Below are positions 9,626 to 18,033 of a DNA stretch of 64,000 bases, piece by piece (position 1 is the stretch's first letter; the number at the start of each line of letters is the position of its first letter). Below the pieces are notes generated by a model that saw nothing but the letters and a program-made list of their open reading frames with translations, was not told the origin of the DNA and did no database searches. This DNA comes from Croceicoccus estronivorus. GTDB taxonomy: Bacteria > Pseudomonadota > Alphaproteobacteria > Sphingomonadales > Sphingomonadaceae. The stretch is taken from positions 1 through 64,000 of the forward strand of contig NZ_JRQQ01000003.1 of assembly GCF_001625325.1 (NCBI RefSeq), given 5' to 3'. Both the position numbers and the translations under genes were made by a program.

Positions 9626-10084
9626 TCAGTCGGACGGCAGCACGCCTGCCGTTCCAAGCGCCTGTAGCATGGCCCCTATCGCAGCGCGGGCCTCGGTATC
9701 GACAGTCGCGCCGCCCGCAGGTGCGGGAATCGGGGAGGCAATCTGCCATCCACCGGCATAGCGCCGATCCTGCCCTGTTGCCCGGTCGAAGGCCCGCATC
9801 CCATCGCGCGGGGCAACAAACAGCCAAGTGCCCGCTTGATGGCAGGCGATCATGCCGTCGCGTCCTGTCCAGTCGCCGGTCGCCGCCGTGTCGATCAACC
9901 AGCAATCGCCATCCGCCGGATCGTTCGGTGGATCGCTGGCCTCCCCCTCTACAGCGAGGTGGAGCAGGGCATCGGTCAATGCGAAACCCTCGTTCACAGT
10001 GAACTCTTTCTGCGACTGTCCGGCGAACAGTAGCGGAAGGCCGAAGCGGGGGCTGGCGGACAGGAAGCTGATCGGTGCAGGCAT
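9626..10084 (-). CDS. DUF2793 protein, putative GTA spike/fibre
   Basis: The last gene of the GTA unit, nine bases after g15, with a TGAGGA ribosome binding site. The 152-residue product has a DUF2793 signature: [19 protein letters not shown], then GDCWLID and a [17 protein letters not shown] block. As I recall, a DUF2793 domain also occurs in the RcGTA head-spike protein system that binds recipient capsule. Here the gene sits inside the structural operon, so a particle-decoration or receptor-binding role is inferred. The C-terminal 35 residues are Ala/Gly/Pro-rich. Confidence 0.8.
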   Translation of the reverse strand: MPAPISFLSASPRFGLPLLFAGQSQKEFTVNEGFALTDALLHLAVEGEASDPPNDPADGDCWLIDTAATGDWTGRDGMIACHQAGTWLFVAPRDGMRAFDRATGQDRRYAGGWQIASPIPAPAGGATVDTEARAAIGAMLQALGTAGVLPSD

Positions 10085-10093
10085 GGCAGATCC

Positions 10094-12277
10094 TCAGATG
10101 ATGGTGATGAGCAAGGGATCGGATTGCGCGAAGCGACCGGTATGGCGGACCCAGAGCGGTTGCCCCGCATGATCGAGTGCAATGGCCGCGGCAGTCGGCG
10201 GACCAATCGCCAGGCGTGGCTGGGTGGTTTCCCAACGCATGATCGGGTTATCGACTGGCCCCAGCCCCACGGCGTAGGCTTCGTCGTCCTCGTTGAGTGG
10301 GACATCCACTTCGTCGCGCCACTCCCATGCACCGCGTGCCCGACGGACCCATGTCAGAATCATTTCCCCGTCGGGCCGGTGCAAGCAGCGGGGATGGACT
10401 GGCGTCAGCGGACGTTGCCCGAGCCCGGCATTCACGAGTGTCGTGGTGACCGGCTCACTGTCACCAAGCCCGATTGCCGCGATCACGGTTTCCGGTGTGG
10501 CATCCGATTGCAGCAGATCGAGCGGCGTCAGCCGGTGATCGAGCAGGACGAAATGCGATCCGGCGCTCTGCCCTGTGAGAGCGGCCCATTCAGTCCCGCC
10601 GCGGCCACGCAACAGGCCTTCCAGCAACCATTCGCCATTGCCGAGCGCAGTGGCGCTGGCAAACTGGAGCAATTCGGTGCCGATCAGCGCGCAATTGGCC
10701 CCGCCAGCAAGCTGTTCCAGAGTGACCGAATCGAGTGCCAGGTCTGCTGCGGTCAGCCGAACCGTGACGCGAGCTTGCCGATCGAGGATAATTGCGGGCG
10801 CCGGTGGAAGCGCGGTCAAGGTCTGACCGATTAATGCACGTTTGCGGCTGCTGCCCAGCGGGATGAACGAACCGCTCCGTTCGACGAGGATTTGTGCGCC
10901 GGCCCAGCCGGGGGAGGGGGAGGAAAGTGCTGCATGAATATGGGGCATGTCGCCAGTGCCCAAACCGTCCCATGGCAAATCGAATGCCACCAGTTCGCTC
11001 GTCCCTGCGGGAAGATCTTGCGCGGGATTGTTTCGTCCCGGCTCCGTCGCCTGCTTGCGGGCGGACCCATGCGGCAGGCGCATCAGTTCCAGTTCGATGC
11101 CATCAGTGCGCCATTCCCAGCCTGTTATTCGCCAATATCCTGAGTGGCCTGGCACGCGGACCACGCTGCCTGGACCAACTGCGGGATCGAGTTCCGCCAC
11201 GCGCCAGGCCATCGTTTCGCGGGAGCGGGCCGCGCGGCTGGCCGATTCGTTGGCCAGACGGCGCGCGTCCGCAGCCTTGAGCGTACCGGGGAATTCCATG
11301 ACCAGTTCGCGGCCCGACCGGGCGCGCCCGTCTGCGCGTTGCATACCGGTCAGGTAATCTCGCGCGCTATCGAAATAGCGTATGGCCATGGGCACGTTGC
11401 CATCCCCTGCCTGACGTTGCAGTTTCCGGCCATTGGCCTGACCGAAGCTTCCCTCTTCCTCTGTCACCGTGGGCTCGGGAAGAAGCGGTGCATTGGCAGG
11501 CCGCGCTTCGGCATCGAAAATGCGCAATTGCTGCCCACTGGCATCGCACGCGAGAGGGTAGGCTGCATCAATGGTGGCGAGAACGTCTGTCAGTGGTCCC
11601 CCTGCGCAGCTGAATCCCGCAAGGCCGGGCAGCGGGCGGGCAATGCTGCTTGGATCGACCGCGCCAGCCAGCATGGGGGCGAGCGTCAGTGGCCCCTCAT
11701 CCGCGAGGATTTCGAAACTCAAGGCCGGAATGCGGTTGCCGAAGCCAGACAGGTCGAGATCCTCGAACACGGCGTAGGCCAAGCCGCGAAAGGCGGGGCA
11801 GCCGGCCCCTTCGGCAGAGGCGAGCAAGGGGTCCGGCCCATGGTCGCCATGGCCGGAATAGACGCGCAACTGCCCTCCGGCCTTGAGATCACTTTCTTCG
11901 CCGCGCAGCAGATTGCCATCCGCCCAGATCTTCCCAATGCGCAGGATCGGGCGGCTGGCCAGCGCCACGGCCAGCGATACGCTGTAGCTGTAAGTCGTCG
12001 CGGACGGGCTACCCTTGCCGCCGCTTTGCGATTGGCTGTGTTCGACCAGATCGGTTGCCCAGATCACTGTGCCGGGCATGCGGACGGCTCCGAAATGGCG
12101 GGGGATCGCGTTGCCGTAGCTGGAGGTGGAAATTCTCAGATCGTCGAGGCGAGGGCCATGGCGGGAAGCTGGCCCGAACAGCGCGGCATCGACCTGCCGC
12201 CCGGCGAGGCCGCCGATCACGCCGCCCAGCGGGCCGCCGAACGCAGTGCCCGCAGCCGTGAAAACGAGAGTTGCCAT
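10094..12277 (-). CDS. GTA host-specificity / tail tip protein (RcGTA g15-like)
   Basis: A 727-residue tail-tip protein. Start MATLVFTAAGTAFGG at 12277 has an AGGAAAG ribosome binding site and matches the usual hydrophobic, Gly-rich beginning of g15 proteins. The middle and C-terminal parts resemble the phage tail protein domain (conserved GNAIPRHFGAVRMPG near residue 55, then long beta-rich stretches). RcGTA g15 is far longer, about 1300 residues, and includes a TIM-barrel hydrolase-like domain that I do not see here; the g12-like gene carries an added barrel-like region instead. It acts in recipient contact and DNA delivery. Confidence 0.88.
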   Translation of the reverse strand: MATLVFTAAGTAFGGPLGGVIGGLAGRQVDAALFGPASRHGPRLDDLRISTSSYGNAIPRHFGAVRMPGTVIWATDLVEHSQSQSGGKGSPSATTYSYSVSLAVALASRPILRIGKIWADGNLLRGEESDLKAGGQLRVYSGHGDHGPDPLLASAEGAGCPAFRGLAYAVFEDLDLSGFGNRIPALSFEILADEGPLTLAPMLAGAVDPSSIARPLPGLAGFSCAGGPLTDVLATIDAAYPLACDASGQQLRIFDAEARPANAPLLPEPTVTEEEGSFGQANGRKLQRQAGDGNVPMAIRYFDSARDYLTGMQRADGRARSGRELVMEFPGTLKAADARRLANESASRAARSRETMAWRVAELDPAVGPGSVVRVPGHSGYWRITGWEWRTDGIELELMRLPHGSARKQATEPGRNNPAQDLPAGTSELVAFDLPWDGLGTGDMPHIHAALSSPSPGWAGAQILVERSGSFIPLGSSRKRALIGQTLTALPPAPAIILDRQARVTVRLTAADLALDSVTLEQLAGGANCALIGTELLQFASATALGNGEWLLEGLLRGRGGTEWAALTGQSAGSHFVLLDHRLTPLDLLQSDATPETVIAAIGLGDSEPVTTTLVNAGLGQRPLTPVHPRCLHRPDGEMILTWVRRARGAWEWRDEVDVPLNEDDEAYAVGLGPVDNPIMRWETTQPRLAIGPPTAAAIALDHAGQPLWVRHTGRFAQSDPLLITII

Positions 12278-12287
12278 GTGTCTTTCC

Positions 12288-12701
12288 TCAGATGTCGGGG
12301 GAGAGCCGCCAGTGGCGCAGCGTCGGCCAGGGCAAGGGAGCGGGCGTTGCGACCGTACGGCGCAGTCCGGCGTGGGCATGGACGAAACGCTGGGCGGTAA
12401 CCGCAATCAGAACATGGAACTGAGCCGCGCCAGTGGTGGCCATCACAATATCGCCCGCCTGCATGGGGCCGTCCGCCGCCTCCAGCCCGATTGCGCGGGC
12501 CTGGTCGAGCATGGGTGAAATATCGCGATTGCGCAGGGCATAGGCGAATGGCGGCGGCGTGGCATGGCCGCAGGCTTGCAGCGCGGCGAAGACCACCCCG
12601 AGGCAATCGAGCCCGGTGGCCGGATCGCGGCCATGCAACCGGAAAGGCGTGCCCACCAGACGCTTCGCCGCCATTGCCAGGGAGAAACCCGGATCGTTCA
12701 T
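12288..12701 (-). CDS. GTA NlpC/P60 cell-wall peptidase (g14-like)
   Basis: A 137-residue NlpC/P60 cysteine peptidase expected to cut peptidoglycan peptide bonds so that the tail can cross the recipient wall. The nucleophile is Cys33 in TGLDCLGVV, and a histidine in the FHVLIAV strand is the likely partner. Its start overlaps the g13 stop by ATGA. Length agrees with RcGTA g14. Confidence 0.92.
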   Translation of the reverse strand: MNDPGFSLAMAAKRLVGTPFRLHGRDPATGLDCLGVVFAALQACGHATPPPFAYALRNRDISPMLDQARAIGLEAADGPMQAGDIVMATTGAAQFHVLIAVTAQRFVHAHAGLRRTVATPAPLPWPTLRHWRLSPDI

Positions 12702-13519
12702 GCTTGTGGCGCCGGATAGCGGGCGAGGAGATCGTTCCCCGGCAGGAAGGGCTCGCCCTGGAAATTGACCGCATTGCCGAAGCGGTCATGACAGGTGCCG
12801 ATGGTATGGTCGCACCCTTCGCGCACAAGTGCGCGGGCCCCGACCTGAAGCGCGGGGTCAAGCTGTGTGTCGAGCACAAGCGATGCGCCCGTCACGCCGG
12901 TTATTTCCATGGCGAGGCCCGCTTGCGGCCCATCGAGCCAGCGCAGCGATCCGTCACGAAACCGGCTGGCAGGGGTCGCGCCGGTCAAGGCGATGGAATT
13001 CCCGTCGAAATCGATCTGACTGACCGTACCATCGTGGGTGAAACGGCTGGCAGGCAGTGTACAACCGGGGCCACAGAATGCGGCCCGGCATGTCGGGCTG
13101 GTTCGCGGCACCGGGTCTGTTTCGAGTGCGGCCTTGGCGGAGCGCAATTCAGCGGAAAATGCATTGGCTTCCTGGTCCACCGCACCGATCGCGCCGCGAT
13201 AGAGGATCGCATTCTCGCAGGATTCCCAATCGACCACGCCAATGGCTACGCCCGCCCCGTCGAAGCGCCCTTCGGCCAGAGCGTCGGCAGCAATCGCATC
13301 ATGCGCGAGCACTCCCCGGACGTCCGCAGTATCCGCTTCGATCCCCGCTGAACGGCGGATTGCGGAAGGAACCATGCCGGGGGCGGCACGATGCAGCACG
13401 CCATCGAACCAGAGGTCGCGATCATGGCTGGTAAAACCCAGCGTTACGCCGTCGCGGCGGTGGATGCGCCAGAACGTCGCGGTGGCTTCCAGTTCCCGGG
13501 CGAAGAATACCCGGCTCAT
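12698..13519 (-). CDS. GTA tail hub protein, DUF2163 (g13-like)
   Basis: A 273-residue baseplate hub protein with the N-terminal DUF2163 region (FARELEATATFWRIHRRDG, then FTSHDRDLWFDG) and a C-terminal phage-BR0599-type region. Cysteines in CRAAFCGPGC and in EGCDHTIGTCHDRFGN are spaced as expected for metal ligands; the RcGTA hub is reported to hold an iron-sulfur cluster, so the same is inferred. Start at 13519 overlaps the g12 stop by ATGA, which decides it within a longer open frame. Confidence 0.9.
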   Translation of the reverse strand: MSRVFFARELEATATFWRIHRRDGVTLGFTSHDRDLWFDGVLHRAAPGMVPSAIRRSAGIEADTADVRGVLAHDAIAADALAEGRFDGAGVAIGVVDWESCENAILYRGAIGAVDQEANAFSAELRSAKAALETDPVPRTSPTCRAAFCGPGCTLPASRFTHDGTVSQIDFDGNSIALTGATPASRFRDGSLRWLDGPQAGLAMEITGVTGASLVLDTQLDPALQVGARALVREGCDHTIGTCHDRFGNAVNFQGEPFLPGNDLLARYPAPQA

Positions 13520-15846
13520 GATGCCTCCCGCACTTCGATCAGCGGCACGCTGGGCGCTTCGCCTGCGAGGAAATTCGCGCCCGATACGTCGAGCCTGTCT
13601 TCCGCGAAACGCACCGGCACGTCGAACAGGAAGCCGGCGCGAATGTGCGCTCCGGCGGCTGGTGCGCTGTCGAAAATCACCTGGCCCTTGGTGCCGAGAG
13701 TCCAGCCGGTACTGGCCGTGCCGTCGATGCCGATCAGCAGAGTGCCGGGGCGCGGGCGGGTGATCGTGCGGACCTGCGGCTCTGGGCCCTCGCCATAGTG
13801 CTTGGTGAGCTGGAATACGGTGCGGTGCCCGTCGCCCGTGCCGAGTGGCTGGTCGAACAGGGTTGGCGCTCCTGTCATCCCGTTGGAGCTGAAGTCGAAC
13901 GGATCGGTCAGGCGAAATCCGCGCGCGGCCCCGCGCCGGGCGCGAAAGAACGCGATCAGCGTGCCCAGCTCTTCCTCCGAACGGATACCCGGCCCGACAT
14001 CGAAGCGCAGCCGGGCATCGGCCCACAGGCTGCCGCGCCGTTCATGGCCGGATGAGGTCACGGCGACGGAGGTGGAAAATTCAGGCATGACCGATGCATC
14101 GCGGCCCAGCGCCAGCGGATAGGGAACGTCGTCGAAAGCCTGCATGGCATCATCCTTGACAGGGGGGAGGCGGGTGTAGCCGTCGCGCGTGATCTGCGGC
14201 AGGGCCCAGACGAAGCGTTGCGTCACGCCGCGTGCCGCCGCTTCATCCAGTGCTGCATCGATTTTTGGCCAGAAGTCTGTGGCATCTGCCGTGTCAGGCA
14301 CGAAACCCGCCAAATAGTCCTGCCGGTCGGCCGGATAGCCGAGCCGCTGCCCGACCGTGGCATAGGCCGCGCGCCGCAGGCCGTCCGCCCCTGCCGTCAG
14401 CCAGTCGTAATCTTCCAGTTGCAGCCGGTCGAATGCGGGCCAGGCCCAGCCGGATGGCATGTTGGCCCGGTGCAGTTCCGGCATCGCGGGGTCGAGCACG
14501 GTTGGCGTGAACAGCAGCAGCATCACTTCTGCGGGGCCAGTGGCCGCTGCGCGAACCGCCGCGGCAAGATCTGCTGTCGATTGTGCGAGCAGCGCCCCGG
14601 CTTCGTCCAGCAAGCCACGCTGTGCCATGCCCAGAGTTTTTCGCAGGTCGGGAATCGGGGGAGGGTGGCCCCCGAACAGGGCCCGCGCTGCATCGTCATA
14701 CAGGCAGATGCGCCCGTCAGGCATTGTCCACCACCATGGCTCCCCGATCTGGAACAGGACCGGCAAACCCGCCTGTTCCTGCATGGTGACGAACTGCGCC
14801 GCGACCGAGCGTAGCCAGCCCATCGCCCCGGCATGGGCTGGCGACAACAGAGCCGATGGTGGGTCCCATCCCGTGCGCGCGGGTTCCCCGTCGAAGGCGC
14901 GCTGCTGCCAGTCTGCGGGGCAGTGTGCGGCCAGCAATTCGTAGGAAAGGGAGGCGATCGCTTCATAGCCCATTGCCGCGCAGGCGGCGAAGAACGCGGT
15001 GTGCCATGCTTGCGCCGGGCCGCAGACAGTGCCTGCGGGATCGGCCAGCATCGTCTCCCCATCGGGCACGAGCCGGGGGAAATGGCTCATGCCCAGATAG
15101 TGCGCGATCCGTCCGCGATAACCGAGGCCGCGCATATTGCGGAGCACCCTGTGCGGCGAGAGGTGATAGCTGTCGTCATACGCCGTTGCGGCGTGCAGCC
15201 CGTGCGGGGGCAGCAAGACGTCCCCCACTTCCAGCATGGGGCGATACCCCTCGCAGATCATGCCGGTCAGCTCGACCCATCCATCGGCCCGCGCCGGAAG
15301 CGGGTTATCGTTGCCGGGCTGAAATCCCGGCGGCGTGAGGGAGATGAACATGCGGTCGATATCCGCCGGATGCACTGCGGTGGCCCCCGGATCGCTGGAT
15401 GACCATCCGGAAACGATACCGGAAAAGGGGATCGCGATGTCCGCCTCTTCGGGCGTGCCTTCGGCATAGTTCCATAAGCGCACGTACCAGCTCGCCGGTA
15501 CGCCGTGCGCATCGCGACCCTCAATGGTCAGGGCCGGGCCATCCGGTGCGTCGAGCGGCAAGAGCCCGGCCGACTTCCAGTGAAACCGCAGGACCGTGCG
15601 GGAATAGTCGCGGTCGGTAGCATAGGCGAGCAGGGGATGATCGTGCCTGTCCTCGCTTTCCCAGATCAGCCCGGCCAGATCGCTCTGCCGGTGGAATTCG
15701 GCATCGACGCGCAGGGAATCCGGCCCCGTAGCCGTGACGCAGGCCATCATCGGGCGAGGGAAATTGACGGTCCAGAAACGCGGGTCGAAGCGCTGGATCC
15801 AGTCGGAATCCTGCCCTTCACGCTTTCGGGCGAGCCAGAATGCCAT
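13516..15846 (-). CDS. GTA distal tail protein with TIM-barrel-like N-terminal extension (g12-like, DUF2460)
   Basis: A 776-residue fusion. The C-terminal 206 residues (from about 571, FDDVPYPLALGRDAS) form the DUF2460 distal tail domain, which alone is the whole length of RcGTA g12. The first 570 residues are extra: a beta-rich entry domain with RFDPRFWTVNFPRP, then a region with alternating helices and strands whose blocks (GYRGRIAHYLGMSHF, FQIGEPWWW, LEDYDWLTAG) look like a glycoside-hydrolase-type barrel. The glutamate in GEPWWW could be catalytic. The added part may bind or cut recipient surface glycans. Start at 15846 follows an 89-base gap after g11 and has GAAGGA upstream. Confidence 0.85.
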   Translation of the reverse strand: MAFWLARKREGQDSDWIQRFDPRFWTVNFPRPMMACVTATGPDSLRVDAEFHRQSDLAGLIWESEDRHDHPLLAYATDRDYSRTVLRFHWKSAGLLPLDAPDGPALTIEGRDAHGVPASWYVRLWNYAEGTPEEADIAIPFSGIVSGWSSSDPGATAVHPADIDRMFISLTPPGFQPGNDNPLPARADGWVELTGMICEGYRPMLEVGDVLLPPHGLHAATAYDDSYHLSPHRVLRNMRGLGYRGRIAHYLGMSHFPRLVPDGETMLADPAGTVCGPAQAWHTAFFAACAAMGYEAIASLSYELLAAHCPADWQQRAFDGEPARTGWDPPSALLSPAHAGAMGWLRSVAAQFVTMQEQAGLPVLFQIGEPWWWTMPDGRICLYDDAARALFGGHPPPIPDLRKTLGMAQRGLLDEAGALLAQSTADLAAAVRAAATGPAEVMLLLFTPTVLDPAMPELHRANMPSGWAWPAFDRLQLEDYDWLTAGADGLRRAAYATVGQRLGYPADRQDYLAGFVPDTADATDFWPKIDAALDEAAARGVTQRFVWALPQITRDGYTRLPPVKDDAMQAFDDVPYPLALGRDASVMPEFSTSVAVTSSGHERRGSLWADARLRFDVGPGIRSEEELGTLIAFFRARRGAARGFRLTDPFDFSSNGMTGAPTLFDQPLGTGDGHRTVFQLTKHYGEGPEPQVRTITRPRPGTLLIGIDGTASTGWTLGTKGQVIFDSAPAAGAHIRAGFLFDVPVRFAEDRLDVSGANFLAGEAPSVPLIEVREAS

Positions 15847-15935
15847 ATCGGTGTCCTTCGGATTGCCGGGAAGTCGCGGTTGGCGAATGTCCCGGTTGCC
15901 TTGTGCGAAGTTGGTGGGGAGTTTGGTCGCTGCCG

Positions 15936-16523
15936 CTATCCGGCGATCAGCGCCCGTCTGACCGTACTGGCCACTTGCCGGGCGGATCGTTGCAGGGCCA
16001 CAGGGGCAGATGCGCCCTTCGGCTGTGCAAGCTGGATCGCCACACGCACTTCGCGCGGGGCGGTCCCGCTGCCGGACAGGCCGCTTTCCACTCTTCCGGC
16101 AGAGGTCGGCACGAACAGCTCGGGTCCGCGCTCCCCGACGAGATAGCCGCGCCCCGGTGCGACAGGGCCGCCGGTTGCCCTGCCGGGCAGGCCGAACACC
16201 GAGCCCAGGGCGCTGCCCAGCGTTGCGCCCAGCCCGCCCGGTGCCATGCTGGATGACATGAACGGCATTCCTGCGCCGCCTTGTGCCGCCTGTGCGGCAA
16301 TCTCGTCCATCGTTCGCAGTGCGATCCGTTTCAGGTCATCGAAGCCGAGGCTGCCGCGCCGCACGGCGGAGAGCAGCCCGTGTTCGAGCACTGTCCCGGC
16401 CCTGGCGAAGCCATCGACCAGCGAGTTGTCGAGGTTCTGCCGCATCTGCTCGATATCGGCGGAGAAACCCTGCGTGCCGGCGCGGACATCGACCAGCAGG
16501 GTGTCAATCGGATCGTCGTTCAT
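15936..16523 (-). CDS. GTA tail tape measure protein (g11-like)
   Basis: A short 195-residue tape measure protein that sets tail length. It begins with a helical, coiled-coil-like region (residues 10-50) and shows the tape-measure C-terminal signature GGPVAPGRGYLVGERGPELFVP. RcGTA g11 is also only about 220 residues, fitting its short tail; an ordinary siphophage protein would be several times longer. It overlaps g10.1 by 20 bases. Confidence 0.9.
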   Translation of the reverse strand: MNDDPIDTLLVDVRAGTQGFSADIEQMRQNLDNSLVDGFARAGTVLEHGLLSAVRRGSLGFDDLKRIALRTMDEIAAQAAQGGAGMPFMSSSMAPGGLGATLGSALGSVFGLPGRATGGPVAPGRGYLVGERGPELFVPTSAGRVESGLSGSGTAPREVRVAIQLAQPKGASAPVALQRSARQVASTVRRALIAG

Positions 16524-16725
16524 GCTCTTGCTCCATCATGCGCTCTAGCTCCGCCCGACCGAGCGGCGGGACGTGCGTATTGCCGTCGGGGATGAGGATT
16601 GCGGCCAGTTCCGCCGGTGTGGCATTCCAGAAATCGTCTGGTCGCCAGCCGAGCATGCGCATGGCCATGCCAGCCAACCGCAAAGCCCCGGAGGCAAACG
16701 TGCCGCGCGCCGCCGGTTGCATCAT
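16504..16725 (-). CDS. GTA tail assembly chaperone, second gene (g10.1-like)
   Basis: A 73-residue protein with the FASGALRLAGMAMRMLGWRP and FWNATPAELAAIL signature of small GTA/phage tail assembly chaperones. The ATG at 16725 overlaps the preceding stop by ATGA, which sets the start although the frame is open further upstream. It probably works with the preceding chaperone to load tape measure protein before tube polymerisation. Confidence 0.87.
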   Translation of the reverse strand: MMQPAARGTFASGALRLAGMAMRMLGWRPDDFWNATPAELAAILIPDGNTHVPPLGRAELERMMEQEHERRSD

Positions 16726-17039
16726 TCCCGCCCTTGCAGGATCTGGCCCAGCAATATGCGCAAGGGGGCGGCGCATCCGGCCAGACCTGCCGCGACCACC
16801 GCTTCGCCCACCTGTTCGCGGGTTAAGGCGTGGGGCGGGACAAGGCAGTGCCAGAACAGGCAGGCCATTTCATTCAGCCGCAACCGGCCGTCGCCCGCCC
16901 GTTCTACCAGGGCGAATAGCGGACCGAGTTCCTCCTCCGCCGCGACCAGTGCGGTGAAGCTGGGGCGCAGCCGGTGGGGGTGGCCCACAATGGCAAGCGA
17001 GGCTTCGCCGCGCAGCGGATTGGCGCTGCCGGCCATCAC
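16722..17039 (-). CDS. GTA tail assembly chaperone (g10-like)
   Basis: A 105-residue GTA family protein of the gam-TAC type, with NPLRGEASLAIVGHPHRLRPSF at its head, split by the usual low-conservation loop, then FTALVAAEEELGPLFALVERA. The start is either GTG at 17039, overlapping the g9 stop as GTGA, or the ATG directly after it. Together with g10.1 it takes the place of the G/GT chaperone pair of siphophages. Confidence 0.88.
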   Translation of the reverse strand: MMAGSANPLRGEASLAIVGHPHRLRPSFTALVAAEEELGPLFALVERAGDGRLRLNEMACLFWHCLVPPHALTREQVGEAVVAAGLAGCAAPLRILLGQILQGRE

Positions 17040-17443
17040 GCGGGCACCACCGGGCCGGAGCTTTCGAGCACTATGGCGTAGGTTCGTTCGCCATTGAAAT
17101 CCCCGGCATAGTCGAGCCGCTGAACCAGGAACCGGCCGCGCAATTTCTCGCCGCCTTCGAACGCGAGTTCGTAGTCGCCCAGTGCGCCGGACAGTGCGTT
17201 GGCGCGAATCGTCTCTTCCGCCGTGCTGCCGAGGAATATCCCGGCGGCATTGACGCTGACCGATCGGGTTCCCGCACCGGACAGGAGTTCGCGCCAGCCG
17301 CCGGACCCCTTGTTGGTGACGACCACTGTGTCGCCGTTGATCGACATCTGGGTCGTGCGCAGTCCGGCGACGGTATCGTAGGCGGGTGGCGCATCGCCGT
17401 TCCCGATCTTGAGAAGGAAGGCACTGCCTTTCTGGGCGGTCAT
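17036..17443 (-). CDS. GTA major tail tube protein (g9-like, TP901-1 family)
   Basis: A 135-residue tail tube protein of the TP901-1 major tail family. Seen: KGSAFLLKIGNGDAPPAYDTVAGLRTT at the N-terminus, broken here by the conserved strand TQMSINGDTVVVTNKGSGGW, and the C-terminal LQR-like strand QRLDYAGDFNGERTY. Hexameric rings of it form the tube through which DNA passes. A TCAGGAGC ribosome binding site precedes the ATG, the best in the cluster, fitting a protein needed in many copies. Confidence 0.92.
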   Translation of the reverse strand: MTAQKGSAFLLKIGNGDAPPAYDTVAGLRTTQMSINGDTVVVTNKGSGGWRELLSGAGTRSVSVNAAGIFLGSTAEETIRANALSGALGDYELAFEGGEKLRGRFLVQRLDYAGDFNGERTYAIVLESSGPVVPA

Positions 17444-17473
17444 GATAGGCTCCTGAAAATGAGGAAATCCGGG

Positions 17474-17860
17474 TCAGTTGGCGAGCACCCGGAAACGGTA
17501 TTCGACCAGCATCGCCCGCGTGTTGCGGGGGCGCTGTTCGGCGCGGGCGCGCAGGAATTGCGCGGTGACGACAGTGAATTCCGGCTGGGCTGCAGGCAGG
17601 GATGCAATCCGGCCTTCCAGCGTGCGGACAAGCGATGCGGCGCTGGCCGGGTCGTCGCCCCGTGTGTGGAGTTCCAAAGCCACACGGATTTCGCGTCCGA
17701 TGCGGTCCTTGGTGCTCCAGTCGGTACTCGTACTGGCTGCGATGCCCAGCCAGGGAACGGGCGCGCGGATCGGGCTTTCCTCGGCCACGACATTGATCGC
17801 GGCCAATGCGGGATCACTGGCGAGCCAGCGGATCAGGGCGGCGCGCAGAGCGGTTTCCAT
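17474..17860 (-). CDS. GTA tail terminator protein, DUF3168 (g8-like)
   Basis: A 128-residue DUF3168 protein, METALRAALIRWLASDPALAA at the start and a central GRDI-like strand (GREIRVALELHTRGDD). It closes the head-proximal end of the tail tube. The start at 17860 lies two bases after the stop of the small g7-position gene; the frame continues upstream without support. Confidence 0.88.
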   Translation of the reverse strand: METALRAALIRWLASDPALAAINVVAEESPIRAPVPWLGIAASTSTDWSTKDRIGREIRVALELHTRGDDPASAASLVRTLEGRIASLPAAQPEFTVVTAQFLRARAEQRPRNTRAMLVEYRFRVLAN

Positions 17861-17862
17861 GG

Positions 17863-18033
17863 CTATCGGCCTTTCGTTTGAAGCGGCCAGAGCAAGTGCG
17901 CGATACGCCAGCGGCCGGGGTCGTCGCGGTTCGCGCGCAGCCGTTCCTCGGCATGGGCGGCCGCCAGACGGCCCGCCTGCCTGGAAAGGTGGGCAGCGAG
18001 GTTTGCCGTGTGGCGCACTTTGGCCGTGATCAT
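17863..18033 (-). CDS. Small protein in the g7 (head closure) position
   Basis: A 56-residue frame starting MITAKVRHTANLAAHLSRQ at 18033, overlapping the g6 stop by ATGA and ending two bases before g8. Such tight packing supports a real gene. RcGTA g7, a stopper/adaptor protein, is about twice as long, and I cannot see its usual beta-barrel strands here; the product is a basic, mostly helical peptide. It may be a reduced replacement or a remnant of g7. Confidence 0.6.
   Translation of the reverse strand: MITAKVRHTANLAAHLSRQAGRLAAAHAEERLRANRDDPGRWRIAHLLWPLQTKGR

Noticed and set aside
11144-12400. 418-codon plus-strand frame opposite GTA g15
   Set aside because: Antisense shadow of a recognised GTA gene with Arg/Ala/Gly-rich composition.
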